Positions 18,169-26,850 of a DNA stretch of 64,000 bases are shown here, piece by piece. A model generated the notes under the pieces. That model was not told the origin of the DNA, ran no database searches, and was given only the letters and a program-made list of their open reading frames with translations. The stretch comes from Actinoplanes aureus (lineage in GTDB: Bacteria > Actinomycetota > Actinomycetes > Mycobacteriales > Micromonosporaceae). The stretch is taken from the NCBI RefSeq assembly GCF_015704865.1, contig NZ_JADQTO010000010.1, forward strand, positions 186,001 to 250,000, written 5' to 3'. The position numbers and the translations under genes were made by a program. Each line of letters begins with the position of its first letter. Positions within the stretch are counted from its first letter, which is position 1.

Positions 18169-19467
18169 CTAGATCAGTCGCCGGTTGGACAGGACGTCCT
18201 CGAGCAGCTGGTTCGCCTCTCGGGGGGTGGTCTGCGGGTTCAGGTCGTCCGGCGGGTGGAAGCCGGCCTGGATGGAGCCGGTGACGTCGCCGTAGTACGG
18301 GCTGACCGGGCGCGGCGTCGCGTTGTCCATGCCGGTGCGGATCTCGTCGGCCATCGGGAACATTTCGCGGATCTCCGGGTCGTCGAAGACCGAGGCCAGG
18401 GCGGCCGGGTTACCCGCGCTGATCATGAATTCCTTCTGGCTCTGCGGTGACGCGAGGCAGCGGATGGCTTCGACGGCGAGGTCCTGCCGGTCGCTGAACG
18501 CGCTGATCGACAGCCCGAGGCCACCCGATGGCGCGGCGCCGGGCGTACCGGCTTCGATCCGCGGGTACGCCGCCCAGCCGACGTCGTTCTTGAAGTCGGC
18601 CGGGAGGGAGCCCTCTTCGATCGCGGTGTCGAAGGCCGCCCACACGTACGGCCAGTTGACCATGAAGCCGCCGTTGCCGGCCTGGAACGCGGCCCGCGAG
18701 TCCTCCTCGCCGGCCGTGGTGAACCCGGCGGGCGCGGCGGGCGAGATCGCCAGATCGTGCATGACCTTCACGGCCGCGGTGCCGGCCGGGCTGTCCAGCT
18801 CGCCCTTCACCTGATCGGCGGGCACGTTCTGCGAGCCCTCCGCGAGGATCGACCCGCCGGCCGAGGCGACCAGCGCGTTCACCCAGACCATCAGGCTCTC
18901 GTTGCGGCGGCCCTGCGCCGCCAGGGTGACACCGGCCGAGCTCGCACCCTGGATCAGCTGATCCCAGGTGACCGGCCCGGCGGCCGGGTCGACGCCGGCC
19001 TTCTGAAGAACCGACTTGCGGTACCAGAGCAGCTGGGTGTTGCCGTAGAGCGGCGCCGACCACATGTCGTCGCGGAACAACGACTGCTCCAGCGGGCCCT
19101 GGAGCACGCCGTTGGAGAACTCCTGCCGTTCGGCGTCGGTGAACACCCGCAGGAAGCCGGCGTTGGCGAACTCGGCCATGAACGGCGGGTCGACGCTGAC
19201 GATGTCCAGCGAGCGGTCCTCGGCGGCGAGCCGGCGCAGCAACTGCTCCCGGCCACCGGCCGCGTTGTTCGGCAGCCGCTGGATGTCGAAGCTGTAGGCG
19301 CCACCGGACTCCGCCGCACACCGCTCGGCGACGTCCTGCTGCGGGCCGTCGGCGATGAAGTAGCTGAGTGTGGTGGAACCCCCGTCGTCGCCACCGCATC
19401 CGGTGAGAGTCGCGGCGATCAGGGTGAGAGAGGTGACGGCGGCTGTACGGAGTCGTCCCTTGTGCAC
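18169..19467 (-). CDS. Sugar ABC substrate-binding lipoprotein (LpqY/ThuE-like)
   Basis: From GTG 19467 (GGGAAGG ribosome site) this is a 432-residue CUT1 solute-binding protein. The signal peptide ends in lipobox LTGC (Cys24). The mature fold shows DIVSVDPPFMAEFANAGFL, a SAPLYGNTQLLWYRKSVLQKAG hinge and a late FMVNWPYVWAAF strand. This pattern resembles trehalose- and alpha-glucoside-binding proteins such as LpqY. It is the first gene of the five-gene operon. A candidate 25-bp dyad operator lies 41 nt upstream, shared with the divergent LacI-family regulator. Confidence 0.9.
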   Translation of the reverse strand: MHKGRLRTAAVTSLTLIAATLTGCGGDDGGSTTLSYFIADGPQQDVAERCAAESGGAYSFDIQRLPNNAAGGREQLLRRLAAEDRSLDIVSVDPPFMAEFANAGFLRVFTDAERQEFSNGVLQGPLEQSLFRDDMWSAPLYGNTQLLWYRKSVLQKAGVDPAAGPVTWDQLIQGASSAGVTLAAQGRRNESLMVWVNALVASAGGSILAEGSQNVPADQVKGELDSPAGTAAVKVMHDLAISPAAPAGFTTAGEEDSRAAFQAGNGGFMVNWPYVWAAFDTAIEEGSLPADFKNDVGWAAYPRIEAGTPGAAPSGGLGLSISAFSDRQDLAVEAIRCLASPQSQKEFMISAGNPAALASVFDDPEIREMFPMADEIRTGMDNATPRPVSPYYGDVTGSIQAGFHPPDDLNPQTTPREANQLLEDVLSNRRLI

Positions 19468-19507
19468 GGTGCCTTCCCTTCGTCGTTGAAGGCGGGTGAA
19501 GCCGACC

Positions 19508-19532
19508 GTGAAATCGCTTGCAACGAATTCAC
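19508..19532. promoter_or_regulatory. Imperfect 25-bp dyad upstream of the sugar-uptake operon
   Basis: Outer arms GTGAA and TTCAC, with inner TCG/CGA pairs, flank a central TTGCAA core. It lies 41 nt upstream of the binding-protein GTG and has the size and shape of a LacI-family or MalR-like operator for the operon. Its sequence differs from the operator in front of the regulator gene. Confidence 0.5.
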
Positions 19533-19610
19533 GTTCGTGTGACCTAAATCTCATGTCAAGGCAATCTCCGTAGTCTGGAGATTCACGTTCTCCACTTGCG
19601 GAGTCCGAAC

Positions 19611-19636
19611 TGGAAGCGCTTCCAAATTGATAGAGT
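19611..19636 (+). promoter_or_regulatory. LacI-type operator and -10 box of the regulator gene
   Basis: TGGAAGCGCTTCCA (19611-19624) is a perfect 14-bp palindrome with the central CG typical of LacI-family sites. TAGAGT (19631-19636) fits a -10 box, and the regulator's GTG follows 6 nt later, so the transcript may be leaderless. The palindrome would occlude this promoter, giving autorepression. Confidence 0.75.
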
Positions 19637-19642
19637 TCGGAG

Positions 19643-20659
19643 GTGCCGTCGTCCGCGAAGGTCAACATGGCCGACGTCGCCCGGCGCGCGGGGGTGTCGA
19701 TGGCGACGGCATCGCGCGCTCTCAGCGATCACCCACACGTCGCGCCCGCCACCCGCGCCCGGGTGCTGGCCGCCGCCGAGCACCTGTCCTATGTGATCTC
19801 CCCGGAAGCGTCCCGCCTGGCCGGCGGCACGACCGGCCGGGTCGCCGTGGTCGTCCCGCACATCTCCCGGTGGTTCTTCGCCTCACTGCTCGAGGGACTG
19901 GAGGCGGTGCTGCGCGAGTCCGATCTGGACGTGCTGCTCTACCACGTGGGCGACGCCGCCGACCGGAGCACCTTCTTCCAGCGGCTCCCGGCCCGCCGCA
20001 AGGTCGACGCCGTCGTGGTGCTCGGCATGCCGGTCGCCGAGCCGGAACGCGAGCGGCTCGGCCTGATGGGTGTGCACATCGTCGCCGCCGGCGGGCAGGT
20101 GGAGAGCTACCCGTACGTCTCGGTCGACGACCTGGCCGCCGGCCGGCAGGCGATGGACCACCTGCTCTTCCTCGGTCACCGCCGGATCGGCATGATCGCC
20201 ACCGCCGACCCGGGCCAGCCCGGCTGGCCGGCCGTCCGCGGCCGCACCCGCGCCTACCACGAAGCCCACGCCGACGCCGGCATCCCGGTCGACGAGCGCC
20301 TGATAGTCGAGGTCCCCTGGGGCGGCGCCCCCGGCGCCGACGCCATGGCCCAGCTGCTCGGCCTGCGCAAACCACCGACCGCCGTCTACGCCCACTCCGA
20401 CGAGGTAGCACTCGGCGCGGTACGCACCCTGCGCCGGGCCGGCCTGCGCATCCCCGGCGACGTCTCGGTGGTCGGCATCGACGACCATCCACTCGCCGAC
20501 CTCACCGACCTGACCACGGTCGCCCAGCCGGTCCGCGAACAGGGCACACTCGCCGGCCGGATGGTGCTGTCCCTGCTCAGCGGCGAAGACATCACCGACG
20601 GCGTCACCGTGCCGACCCGCCTGGTCATCCGAGGCTCCACCGGCCCGCCGCGACCTTAG
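19643..20659 (+). CDS. LacI-family transcriptional regulator
   Basis: This 338-residue repressor has an N-terminal helix-turn-helix and hinge (MADVARRAGVSMATASRALSDHPHVAPATRARV) and a periplasmic-binding-protein-like effector domain (about 65-330). It is divergent from the sugar-uptake operon and most likely controls both that operon and itself. GTG 19643 lies close behind a -10-like TAGAGT (leaderless start); an ATG at 19667, preceded by GAAGG, is an alternative that still keeps the helix-turn-helix. The effector is probably an alpha-glucoside. Confidence 0.9.
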   Translation: MPSSAKVNMADVARRAGVSMATASRALSDHPHVAPATRARVLAAAEHLSYVISPEASRLAGGTTGRVAVVVPHISRWFFASLLEGLEAVLRESDLDVLLYHVGDAADRSTFFQRLPARRKVDAVVVLGMPVAEPERERLGLMGVHIVAAGGQVESYPYVSVDDLAAGRQAMDHLLFLGHRRIGMIATADPGQPGWPAVRGRTRAYHEAHADAGIPVDERLIVEVPWGGAPGADAMAQLLGLRKPPTAVYAHSDEVALGAVRTLRRAGLRIPGDVSVVGIDDHPLADLTDLTTVAQPVREQGTLAGRMVLSLLSGEDITDGVTVPTRLVIRGSTGPPRP

Positions 20660-20699
20660 ACCCTTTTCAGTACGCGTCCCGGCCGTCACGCGCGGGGCG

Positions 20700-21365
20700 T
20701 CAGCGATCGCCGGGGATTACCAGGCCGGACTCGTAGGCCACGACGACGGCCTGCGTGCGGTCGCGCAGGCTGAGCTTGGCGAGGACCCGGCTGACGTGGG
20801 ACTTGACGGTCTCCTCGCCGACCACGAGCCGGGCGGCGATCTCGGGGTTGGACAGGCCCTCGGCTATCAGCCGCAACACCTCGGTCTCCCGGGCGGTGAG
20901 CGTGGCGAGCGCCGCATCGGCGTCGCGGCGGCGTACCCGCAAGCGGGCGAACTCGGCGACCAGCCGCCGGGTCACGCTGGGGGCGAGTAGCGCCTCGCCG
21001 GCGGCGACCACGCGGACGGCGTCGAAGAGGCGCTCGGCGGTCGCGTCCTTGAGCAGGAAACCGCTCGCGCCCGCGTCGAGTGCGGCGTACACGAGCTCGT
21101 CGAGGTCGAAGGTCGTCAGGATCAGTACGCGGGGCGGCCCGGTGGCCCCGACCAGTCGGCGGGTCGCCTCGATGCCGTCCATACCCGGCATGCGGATGTC
21201 CATGAGGACCACGTCCGGGTGCAGGTCGCGGCAGATCCGCACGGCCTGCTCGCCGTCGGCGGCCGAGCCGACGACCGTGAAGTCGGGCTGCGTGGCCAGC
21301 AGGACCTCGAAGGCGGCGCGGACGACGTCCTGATCGTCGACCACGACGAGACGGGTGGCCGTCAC
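20700..21365 (-). CDS. Two-component response regulator, NarL/LuxR type
   Basis: This 221-residue regulator has a receiver domain (1-120) with phospho-acceptor Asp56 in VVLMDIRMPG, acidic pocket DD at 10-11 and the conserved Lys in GFLLKDA. A LuxR-type helix-turn-helix follows at about 155-210 (LTARETEVLRLIAEGLSNPEIA). It begins with GTG inside the kinase stop (GTGA), so the pair is translationally coupled. Its likely target is the divergent ABC exporter operon at 22616. Confidence 0.93.
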   Translation of the reverse strand: MTATRLVVVDDQDVVRAAFEVLLATQPDFTVVGSAADGEQAVRICRDLHPDVVLMDIRMPGMDGIEATRRLVGATGPPRVLILTTFDLDELVYAALDAGASGFLLKDATAERLFDAVRVVAAGEALLAPSVTRRLVAEFARLRVRRRDADAALATLTARETEVLRLIAEGLSNPEIAARLVVGEETVKSHVSRVLAKLSLRDRTQAVVVAYESGLVIPGDR

Positions 21366-22480
21366 GGTGTCGCACCCTTCACCGGCAGGACGGCCTCGAC
21401 CAGGAATCCCGCACCCGGCGAGGCGCCGGCGGTGACCTGACCGCCGACCATGGCGGCCCGTTCCCGCATGCCCGCCAGACCGTGCCCGCCGCTGTCGTCG
21501 GACACCGGGCCGGGACCGTTGTCGTAGATCCGGACGACCAGGTCGTCACCGCCGTACCGCAGCTCCACGTCGATGGCCGCGCCGGCCGCGTGCCGGCGGA
21601 CATTGGTCAGCGCCTCCTGCACGATGCGGTACGCGGTCAACTCGATCCCGGGGTCGAGCGGCTGGACCGGGCCGCTGACGATCAGGCGTACGCCACCGCC
21701 CGTCGCCGTGTCCCGTACCTCGTCGAGCAGGCTGTTGAGCTGGCGTAGCGCGGGCTGAGGGCGAAAGGCCTGCTCGGCGTCGCCGTCCTCGCGCAGGACG
21801 CCCAGCAGCCGCCGCATCTCGGTCAGCGCGGTACGGGCGGTGTCCCCGATGGCGGTCAGGCGGCGAGCCCCTTCCGGCGGGAGACCCGGCGTCGCCAGCC
21901 GGGCCGCCTCGGCCTGGAGGGCGATCGTGGTGATGTGGTGTGCCACGACGTCGTGCAGCTCCCGGGCGATGCGGGCCCGCTCACCGCGGGCGGCGTGCTC
22001 CAGCAGCGACGCGGCGGCCAGCTGCTCGGTGGCCCGGTGGCGGCGGCGCTCGTCCGCCAGTCGCAACGCCGCTCCGGCGGTGGTCGCCGCCGCCACCGCA
22101 CCCAGCAGCAGGAGGGCGGCCCGCCGGTCGCTACCCAGCGGCACGGCCGCGAACAGCACGAACGGCAGAACCAGCGCACCCGCCACCGGCAGTGGGCGCC
22201 AGCGGCCGGCCACCCCGTAGAGCAGGACCAGAACGGCGACCCCGGCGACCGTGACCGGATACGAGATGAGCAGGCCGGACAGAGCCGCGGTGGCGGACAG
22301 GAGAGCCGCCGTCGCGGGCCAGAGCCGCACCAGTGCGAGCGGGGCCACCGCCAGCACAGCGACGAGGGCCGCGATCGCCGCCGGCGGCCGGTCGTGGGCG
22401 CGCGCCACCGCCTCGGTCACCGCCACGGCACCGAGTACGGCAGTCGCCGCGGCCAGCCCCTGCCCTTTCACGTCTGTCAT
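21362..22480 (-). CDS. Sensor histidine kinase, DesK/NarX (HisKA_3) type
   Basis: This 372-residue membrane kinase has about four to six helices in residues 5-150, then a HisKA_3 dimerisation domain with ARIARELHDVVAHH (phospho-His) and a HATPase domain with EALTNVRRHA, DNGPG and GHGLAGMRERA. It has almost no extracellular loops, like the intramembrane-sensing kinases of cell-envelope-stress systems. It is coupled to the response regulator gene and divergent from an ABC exporter, a layout typical of antibiotic or lipid-stress sensing. The start is taken at ATG 22480; GTG 22486 is an alternative. Confidence 0.9.
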   Translation of the reverse strand: MTDVKGQGLAAATAVLGAVAVTEAVARAHDRPPAAIAALVAVLAVAPLALVRLWPATAALLSATAALSGLLISYPVTVAGVAVLVLLYGVAGRWRPLPVAGALVLPFVLFAAVPLGSDRRAALLLLGAVAAATTAGAALRLADERRRHRATEQLAAASLLEHAARGERARIARELHDVVAHHITTIALQAEAARLATPGLPPEGARRLTAIGDTARTALTEMRRLLGVLREDGDAEQAFRPQPALRQLNSLLDEVRDTATGGGVRLIVSGPVQPLDPGIELTAYRIVQEALTNVRRHAAGAAIDVELRYGGDDLVVRIYDNGPGPVSDDSGGHGLAGMRERAAMVGGQVTAGASPGAGFLVEAVLPVKGATP

Positions 22481-22602
22481 TGTGACCGGCCGGGAATCCG
22501 GTGTCGTCCATCCCGGCAGGGAGTGGCTCTCCCCCACAGGAGGGAGAGGACCACCGGCGGAAACCCCACTGTGCCGTGTCGCGCCCGGGGTGGCGCCGCT
22601 CA

Positions 22603-22608
22603 TAGCGT
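22603..22608 (+). promoter_or_regulatory. -10 box for a leaderless ABC exporter transcript
   Basis: TAGCGT lies 7 nt before the ATG of the ABC ATPase gene and there is no ribosome binding site, so a leaderless mRNA is likely. I see no clear -35 or operator. Confidence 0.5.
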
Positions 22609-22615
22609 GCCTGGC

Positions 22616-23542
22616 ATGGATCCCACCATCGAGGTACGCGCACTCCGCAAGCGCTATCGCTCGACCGTCGCGGTGGACGGGCTGTCGTTCACCGTCCGGG
22701 CCGGCGAGGTGACCGGCTTCGTCGGGCCCAACGGCGCCGGCAAGTCGACGACGATGCGGCTGATCCTCGGGCTGGACACGCCGGACGGCGGTCAGGCGCT
22801 GGTCAACGGCCGCTCGTACCGCTCCCTGCGTACGCCGCTGACCCAGGTCGGTGCCGTGCTGGACGCCTCGGCGCTGCATCCGGGCCGGCGGGCCCGCGAC
22901 CACCTGCTCTGGATGGCGTACAGCAACGGCATCTCCAAGCGGCGGGTGTCCGACGTGCTGGAACAGGTCGGCCTGGCCTCCGCCGCCCGCCGCCGCGCCG
23001 GGAGTTTCTCGCTGGGCATGCAGCAGCGGCTGGGCATCGCCGCCGCGCTGCTCGGCGATCCACCGGTGCTGATGTTCGACGAGCCGGTCAACGGCCTCGA
23101 TCCGGACGGCATCGTCTGGATCCGGAACCTGATGCGGTCGCTTGCCGCGGAGGGACGGGCGGTGCTGGTCTCCAGCCACCTGATGGGCGAGCTGGAGGAC
23201 ACCGCCGACCATCTGATCGCGATCGGGCGCGGCCGACTGATCGCCGACACGAGCGTGGCCGAGCTCCTGGCGACGGCGTCGAAGGACCGCATCGAGGTCA
23301 CCACCGCGCAGCGGACCGACGCGACCACCGTGCTCGCCAACGCCGGGGCGACCGTCACCGTGGCCGGCCCCTCGACGGTCGTGGTCGAAGGACTGGCCGG
23401 CGACCAGATGTCGCAGTTGCTGAGCGAGGCCCGGGTCCCGTTCTCGGAGATGCGGCGGCACCGGGCGTCCCTGGAGGAGGCGTACATGGACCTGACCCGT
23501 GGCGCCATCGAGTTCGCCGCACCGCCGGAGGACCCGCGATGA
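22616..23542 (+). CDS. ABC-2 exporter ATPase
   Basis: This 308-residue ATPase of the DrrA/BcrA class has Walker A (GPNGAGKST), signature (FSLGMQQR; Phe replaces the usual Leu), Walker B (VLMFDEPVNGLD) and switch His (SSHLMGE). The C-terminal region ends in SLEEAYMDLTRGAIEF, the usual tail of this class. Its stop overlaps the first permease start (ATGA). It probably drives export of, or resistance to, a membrane-active compound under control of the divergent two-component system. Confidence 0.92.
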   Translation: MDPTIEVRALRKRYRSTVAVDGLSFTVRAGEVTGFVGPNGAGKSTTMRLILGLDTPDGGQALVNGRSYRSLRTPLTQVGAVLDASALHPGRRARDHLLWMAYSNGISKRRVSDVLEQVGLASAARRRAGSFSLGMQQRLGIAAALLGDPPVLMFDEPVNGLDPDGIVWIRNLMRSLAAEGRAVLVSSHLMGELEDTADHLIAIGRGRLIADTSVAELLATASKDRIEVTTAQRTDATTVLANAGATVTVAGPSTVVVEGLAGDQMSQLLSEARVPFSEMRRHRASLEEAYMDLTRGAIEFAAPPEDPR

Positions 23543-25047
23543 CCACCGGCGAATCGTTTCCGCGTCTGCTGCTGGCCGAGTGGACCAAACTGCGGTCGGT
23601 GAACCGGTGGGTCCTCACGCTCGTCGGTGCGGCGGTGCTCTCGGTCGGGCTGAGCAGCCTGGCCGCGTCGGGCAGCCGGACCGACCTCAACGAGCACGGG
23701 ACCTTCGTGACCGGGCCGTCCGGCGAGCCGGTGTCCGACGAGTTCTTCTTCGTGCACCAGCGGATCAGCGGCGATGCGACGCTCACCGTACGCGTGGCGT
23801 CCTTCACCACCGAGTCGAACCGGCCGAACGTGCGCATGGCGTCCGAGGAGTTGACCAGGCTGGACGACCCCGGACCGTTCGCCCGGCCGGCCGCCGGGAT
23901 CATGATCAAGGACGGCGCCCGGCCCGGCGCCTCGTACGCCTCGGTGCTGCGGACCGATCAGGGCGTACGCATGCAGTGGGACTTCGACGCGGATCGCCGG
24001 GGCAGCGCGAGCACCGAGGCCCGCTGGCTGCGGCTCGTACGCTCCGGTGCCACGATCACCGGCTACGAGTCGGCCGACGGCACCACCTGGCAACGGATCG
24101 GTACGGCCACCCCGGCGAACCTGCCGTCCACGGCCGAGATCGGCTTCTACGTCTCCTCGCCCCCGGCCCGGTACATGACCCGCGGCGGCGGCAGTTCCTC
24201 GGTGGGCGAACGGCCGACCAACGCTCAGGCCACCTTCGACAACGTGCGCCTCGATTCGACCGGCACCTGGCAGGGCGACGCGATAACCGTGGCCACCGGA
24301 CCCGCCGCGAAGGACATACCGGCTGGCGGCGGCGGACGGCTCACCGAGTCCGGCGGCACCTACACCGTCGCCGGCACCGGCAAGATCGGTCCGCAACCGC
24401 CGGACGACGACATGGTGACGGCGGCCCTGGTCGGCACCCTCGCCGGGCTGATGGCCCTGATCGCCGTCGGCGTCCTGTACGCCACCTCGGAGTACCGGCG
24501 GAACATGATCCGCACGACGTTCACCGCGACTCCCCGCCGGGGCCGGGTGCTGGCCGCCAAGGCGATCGTCCTCGGCGCCGTCTGCTTCGTCACCGGGCTG
24601 GTCGCCGCGGTGGGTTCGTTCCTGTTCGCCATCCCGGTGCTGCGCCGCCAAGGTTTCACCCGGCCGGCCTTCCCCGAGCCGGCCCTCACCGACCCGTCGG
24701 TACTGCGGGCCCTGGTCCTGACCGCCACGTTCATGGCCGGCGTCGCCGTGGTCGGGCTGGCGATCGGCATGCTGCTCCGGCACAGCGCCGCCGCGATCAC
24801 CATCACCGTCCTGCTTGTCCTCCTGCCGCTGATCGTCGGCATGATCCTGCCCGGCACGTCACCGAAATGGCTGCTGTACACCACCCTGGTCGGTGGCCTG
24901 GCGACCCACCGCGCGAAGCCGCCGACGGCCACGCTCGCCGAACCCTGGTCGATGATCGGGCCGTGGGCCGGGATCACCGTGGTCGCGGCCTGGGTCGTGG
25001 TGGCCCTCGGGCTCGCCTGGTGGTACCTGCGGAGGCGGGACACGTGA
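23539..25047 (+). CDS. ABC-2 permease with inserted extracellular beta-sandwich domain
   Basis: At 502 residues this is about twice the usual ABC-2 permease length. A first helix (about 22-42) follows the cytoplasmic LLLAEWTKLRSV start; then about 240 residues (45-290) lie outside the membrane before the remaining five helices (295-495). The insert carries a repeated beta-strand pattern, including AGIMIKDGARPGASYASVL and WLRLVRSGATITGYESADG, that resembles the DUF1349/laminin-G jelly-roll. Such a domain could bind a lipid- or sugar-bearing ligand. It is coupled by overlaps to the ATPase upstream and the second permease downstream. Confidence 0.82.
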   Translation: MTTGESFPRLLLAEWTKLRSVNRWVLTLVGAAVLSVGLSSLAASGSRTDLNEHGTFVTGPSGEPVSDEFFFVHQRISGDATLTVRVASFTTESNRPNVRMASEELTRLDDPGPFARPAAGIMIKDGARPGASYASVLRTDQGVRMQWDFDADRRGSASTEARWLRLVRSGATITGYESADGTTWQRIGTATPANLPSTAEIGFYVSSPPARYMTRGGGSSSVGERPTNAQATFDNVRLDSTGTWQGDAITVATGPAAKDIPAGGGGRLTESGGTYTVAGTGKIGPQPPDDDMVTAALVGTLAGLMALIAVGVLYATSEYRRNMIRTTFTATPRRGRVLAAKAIVLGAVCFVTGLVAAVGSFLFAIPVLRRQGFTRPAFPEPALTDPSVLRALVLTATFMAGVAVVGLAIGMLLRHSAAAITITVLLVLLPLIVGMILPGTSPKWLLYTTLVGGLATHRAKPPTATLAEPWSMIGPWAGITVVAAWVVVALGLAWWYLRRRDT

Positions 25048-25811
25048 CCGCGACGCGGCCGGTGCGCGCCGTCCGGGCCGAGTGGACGAAGCTGAGAACC
25101 CTGCCGAGCACGGGCTGGCTCATGCTGGTCGTCGTCCTGGGCACGGTGGGCCTCGGCTTCGCCATCACCGGGTCGCTCGACTTCGAGCACTGCGGGACGC
25201 CCTGCCCGCTCGACACCACCGAACTGTCGCTGGCCGGCGTACGCCTCGGTCAGGTCGGGATCCTGATCCTCGCGGTGCTGGCGGTGACGGCCGAGTACAG
25301 CACGCGCACCATGCACCCGACGCTCGCCGCGGTGCCGAGCCGGGTGCTCGTGCTGCTCGGCAAGCTGGCGGTACCGGCCGTCCTCGCCGCCGTCGCCGGA
25401 GCCCTGGCGGTGGCCGGGTCACTGGCCGCCGGCCGGGCGGTGGTGCCCGCGCTGTCGCTCGCCGACGGCCTCACCCGCCGGGCCGCCCTGGGCACGGTCC
25501 TCTACCTGGTGCTGATCGCCGTGCTGGGGACCGGGCTGGGCCTTCTGCTGCGGGACACCGCCGGTGCGGTGACGGCGGCGCTGATCCTGCTCTACGGGTT
25601 CCCGGTCGTCGCCGCGTTCGTCAACGACCCGGTGTGGCGGCAACGACTGCACCGGATCTCCCCGATGGACGCCGGGCTGACCATCCAGTCCACCCGCGAC
25701 CTCGCGGCGCAGCACATCGGGCCGTGGGAAGGACTCGGCGTCCTGTCCCTGTACGCCGCCACGGCGGTCATCGCCGGGTTGATCGTCTTCGAACGCCGCG
25801 ACGCCGGTTAG
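25044..25811 (+). CDS. ABC-2 permease, second subunit
   Basis: This 255-residue protein has the RAEWTKLRTLPSTGWLML opening shared with its neighbour and about six helices. The loop after helix 1 is short (LDFEHCGTPCPLDTTE) and has two Cys. GTG 25044 overlaps the preceding stop and has GGAGG 8 nt upstream. It completes the exporter with the ATPase and the long permease. Its end overlaps the convergent purU gene by 4 nt. Confidence 0.9.
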   Translation: MTATRPVRAVRAEWTKLRTLPSTGWLMLVVVLGTVGLGFAITGSLDFEHCGTPCPLDTTELSLAGVRLGQVGILILAVLAVTAEYSTRTMHPTLAAVPSRVLVLLGKLAVPAVLAAVAGALAVAGSLAAGRAVVPALSLADGLTRRAALGTVLYLVLIAVLGTGLGLLLRDTAGAVTAALILLYGFPVVAAFVNDPVWRQRLHRISPMDAGLTIQSTRDLAAQHIGPWEGLGVLSLYAATAVIAGLIVFERRDAG

Positions 25812-26713
25812 GGAAAGACGATGGTGTGGTTGCCATGCCGGATGACCCGGTCCTCGGCGTGCCAGTGCACCGCCCGCGACAGCACGGCACGCTCCACGTC
25901 CGCCCCGCGGCGCTGGAGTTCGGCGACGGTGTGTGCGTGGCTGACCCGTACCACGTCCTGCTCGATGATCGGGCCCTCGTCCAGGTCCTCGGTGACGTAG
26001 TGTGCGGTCGCCCCGACCAGCTTCACCCCGCGTTCCTTGGCCTTGGCGTACGGCGCGGCGCCGATGAACGCCGGCAGGAAGCTGTGGTGGATGTTGATGA
26101 TCGGTACGCCGACGCGCTCGATGAAGTCGCCGGACAGGATCTGCATGTACCGGGCCAGGACGATGAAGTCGACGTTGCCGGCCAGCAGCTTCAGGTGCTG
26201 TGCCTCGGCAGCGGACTTGTCCGGGCCCGAGGACGGCACGTGGAAGAACGGGATGCCGAAGGACCGGACCTCGTCGGCGGTGTCCGCGTGGTTGGAGATC
26301 ACCATCGCCACGTTGATCGGCAGCTCACCGCGCCGGTGCCGCCAGAGCAGGTCGAGCAGGCAGTGGTCGGCCTTCGACGCGAAGATCGCCACCCGTTTCG
26401 GCACGGACAGGTCGCGCAGCGTGTACTCCAGCTCGAACCCGTCCGCCAGCCGGTCCTGGAGGTCCCGCTCGATCTGCGGCAGCACGGCCTTCAGACCGGG
26501 CCGGCCGAACACCGTACGTTGAAAGAACGCCCCGCCGTGCGGGTTGTCGGAGTGCTGGTCCAGCGACACGATGTTCGCGTCGTGCTTGCCGAGCACCGCG
26601 CTGACCGCCGCCACGATCCCGGTCCGGTCGCGTCCGTGCACGATCAGGACGGCCTGATCCGTACTGGTCTCGACGGGCAGGCGCGGAGCTGGGGCGTGCT
26701 GGGTCAGGGTCAC
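25808..26713 (-). CDS. purU: Formyltetrahydrofolate deformylase
   Basis: This 301-residue enzyme hydrolyses 10-formyltetrahydrofolate to formate and tetrahydrofolate, balancing the one-carbon pool. It has an N-terminal ACT domain (about 20-100: VLIVHGRDRTGIVAAVSAVL) and a C-terminal formyltransferase fold with the active-site segments INIHHSFLPAF and GATAHYVTEDLDEGPIIEQ. The length matches the family. GTG 26713 has GGAAGG upstream. A small hairpin (26773-26789; arms GTCGGCC/GGCCGAC) lies in the leader. Confidence 0.95.
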   Translation of the reverse strand: MTLTQHAPAPRLPVETSTDQAVLIVHGRDRTGIVAAVSAVLGKHDANIVSLDQHSDNPHGGAFFQRTVFGRPGLKAVLPQIERDLQDRLADGFELEYTLRDLSVPKRVAIFASKADHCLLDLLWRHRRGELPINVAMVISNHADTADEVRSFGIPFFHVPSSGPDKSAAEAQHLKLLAGNVDFIVLARYMQILSGDFIERVGVPIINIHHSFLPAFIGAAPYAKAKERGVKLVGATAHYVTEDLDEGPIIEQDVVRVSHAHTVAELQRRGADVERAVLSRAVHWHAEDRVIRHGNHTIVFP

Positions 26714-26810
26714 GTGCGGGTGTCCTTCCTGGTTTCCTCGCCCGTGATCGTTCCGGGCGAGCATGCAGGGTAGTCGGCCGGGGGCCGACGTTCCCACCAG
26801 GTTGAACACG

Positions 26811-26842
26811 ACGGCGTGCCCGGCCTGGCCGGGGCACGCCGT
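26811..26842 (-). terminator. Hairpin terminator of the HPF-like gene
   Basis: Arms ACGGCGTGCCC and GGGCACGCCGT continue inward with GGCC pairs around a tiny loop, 8 nt past the stop of the ribosome-factor gene. This separates it from purU. Confidence 0.75.
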
Positions 26843-26850
26843 GTGGGCGC

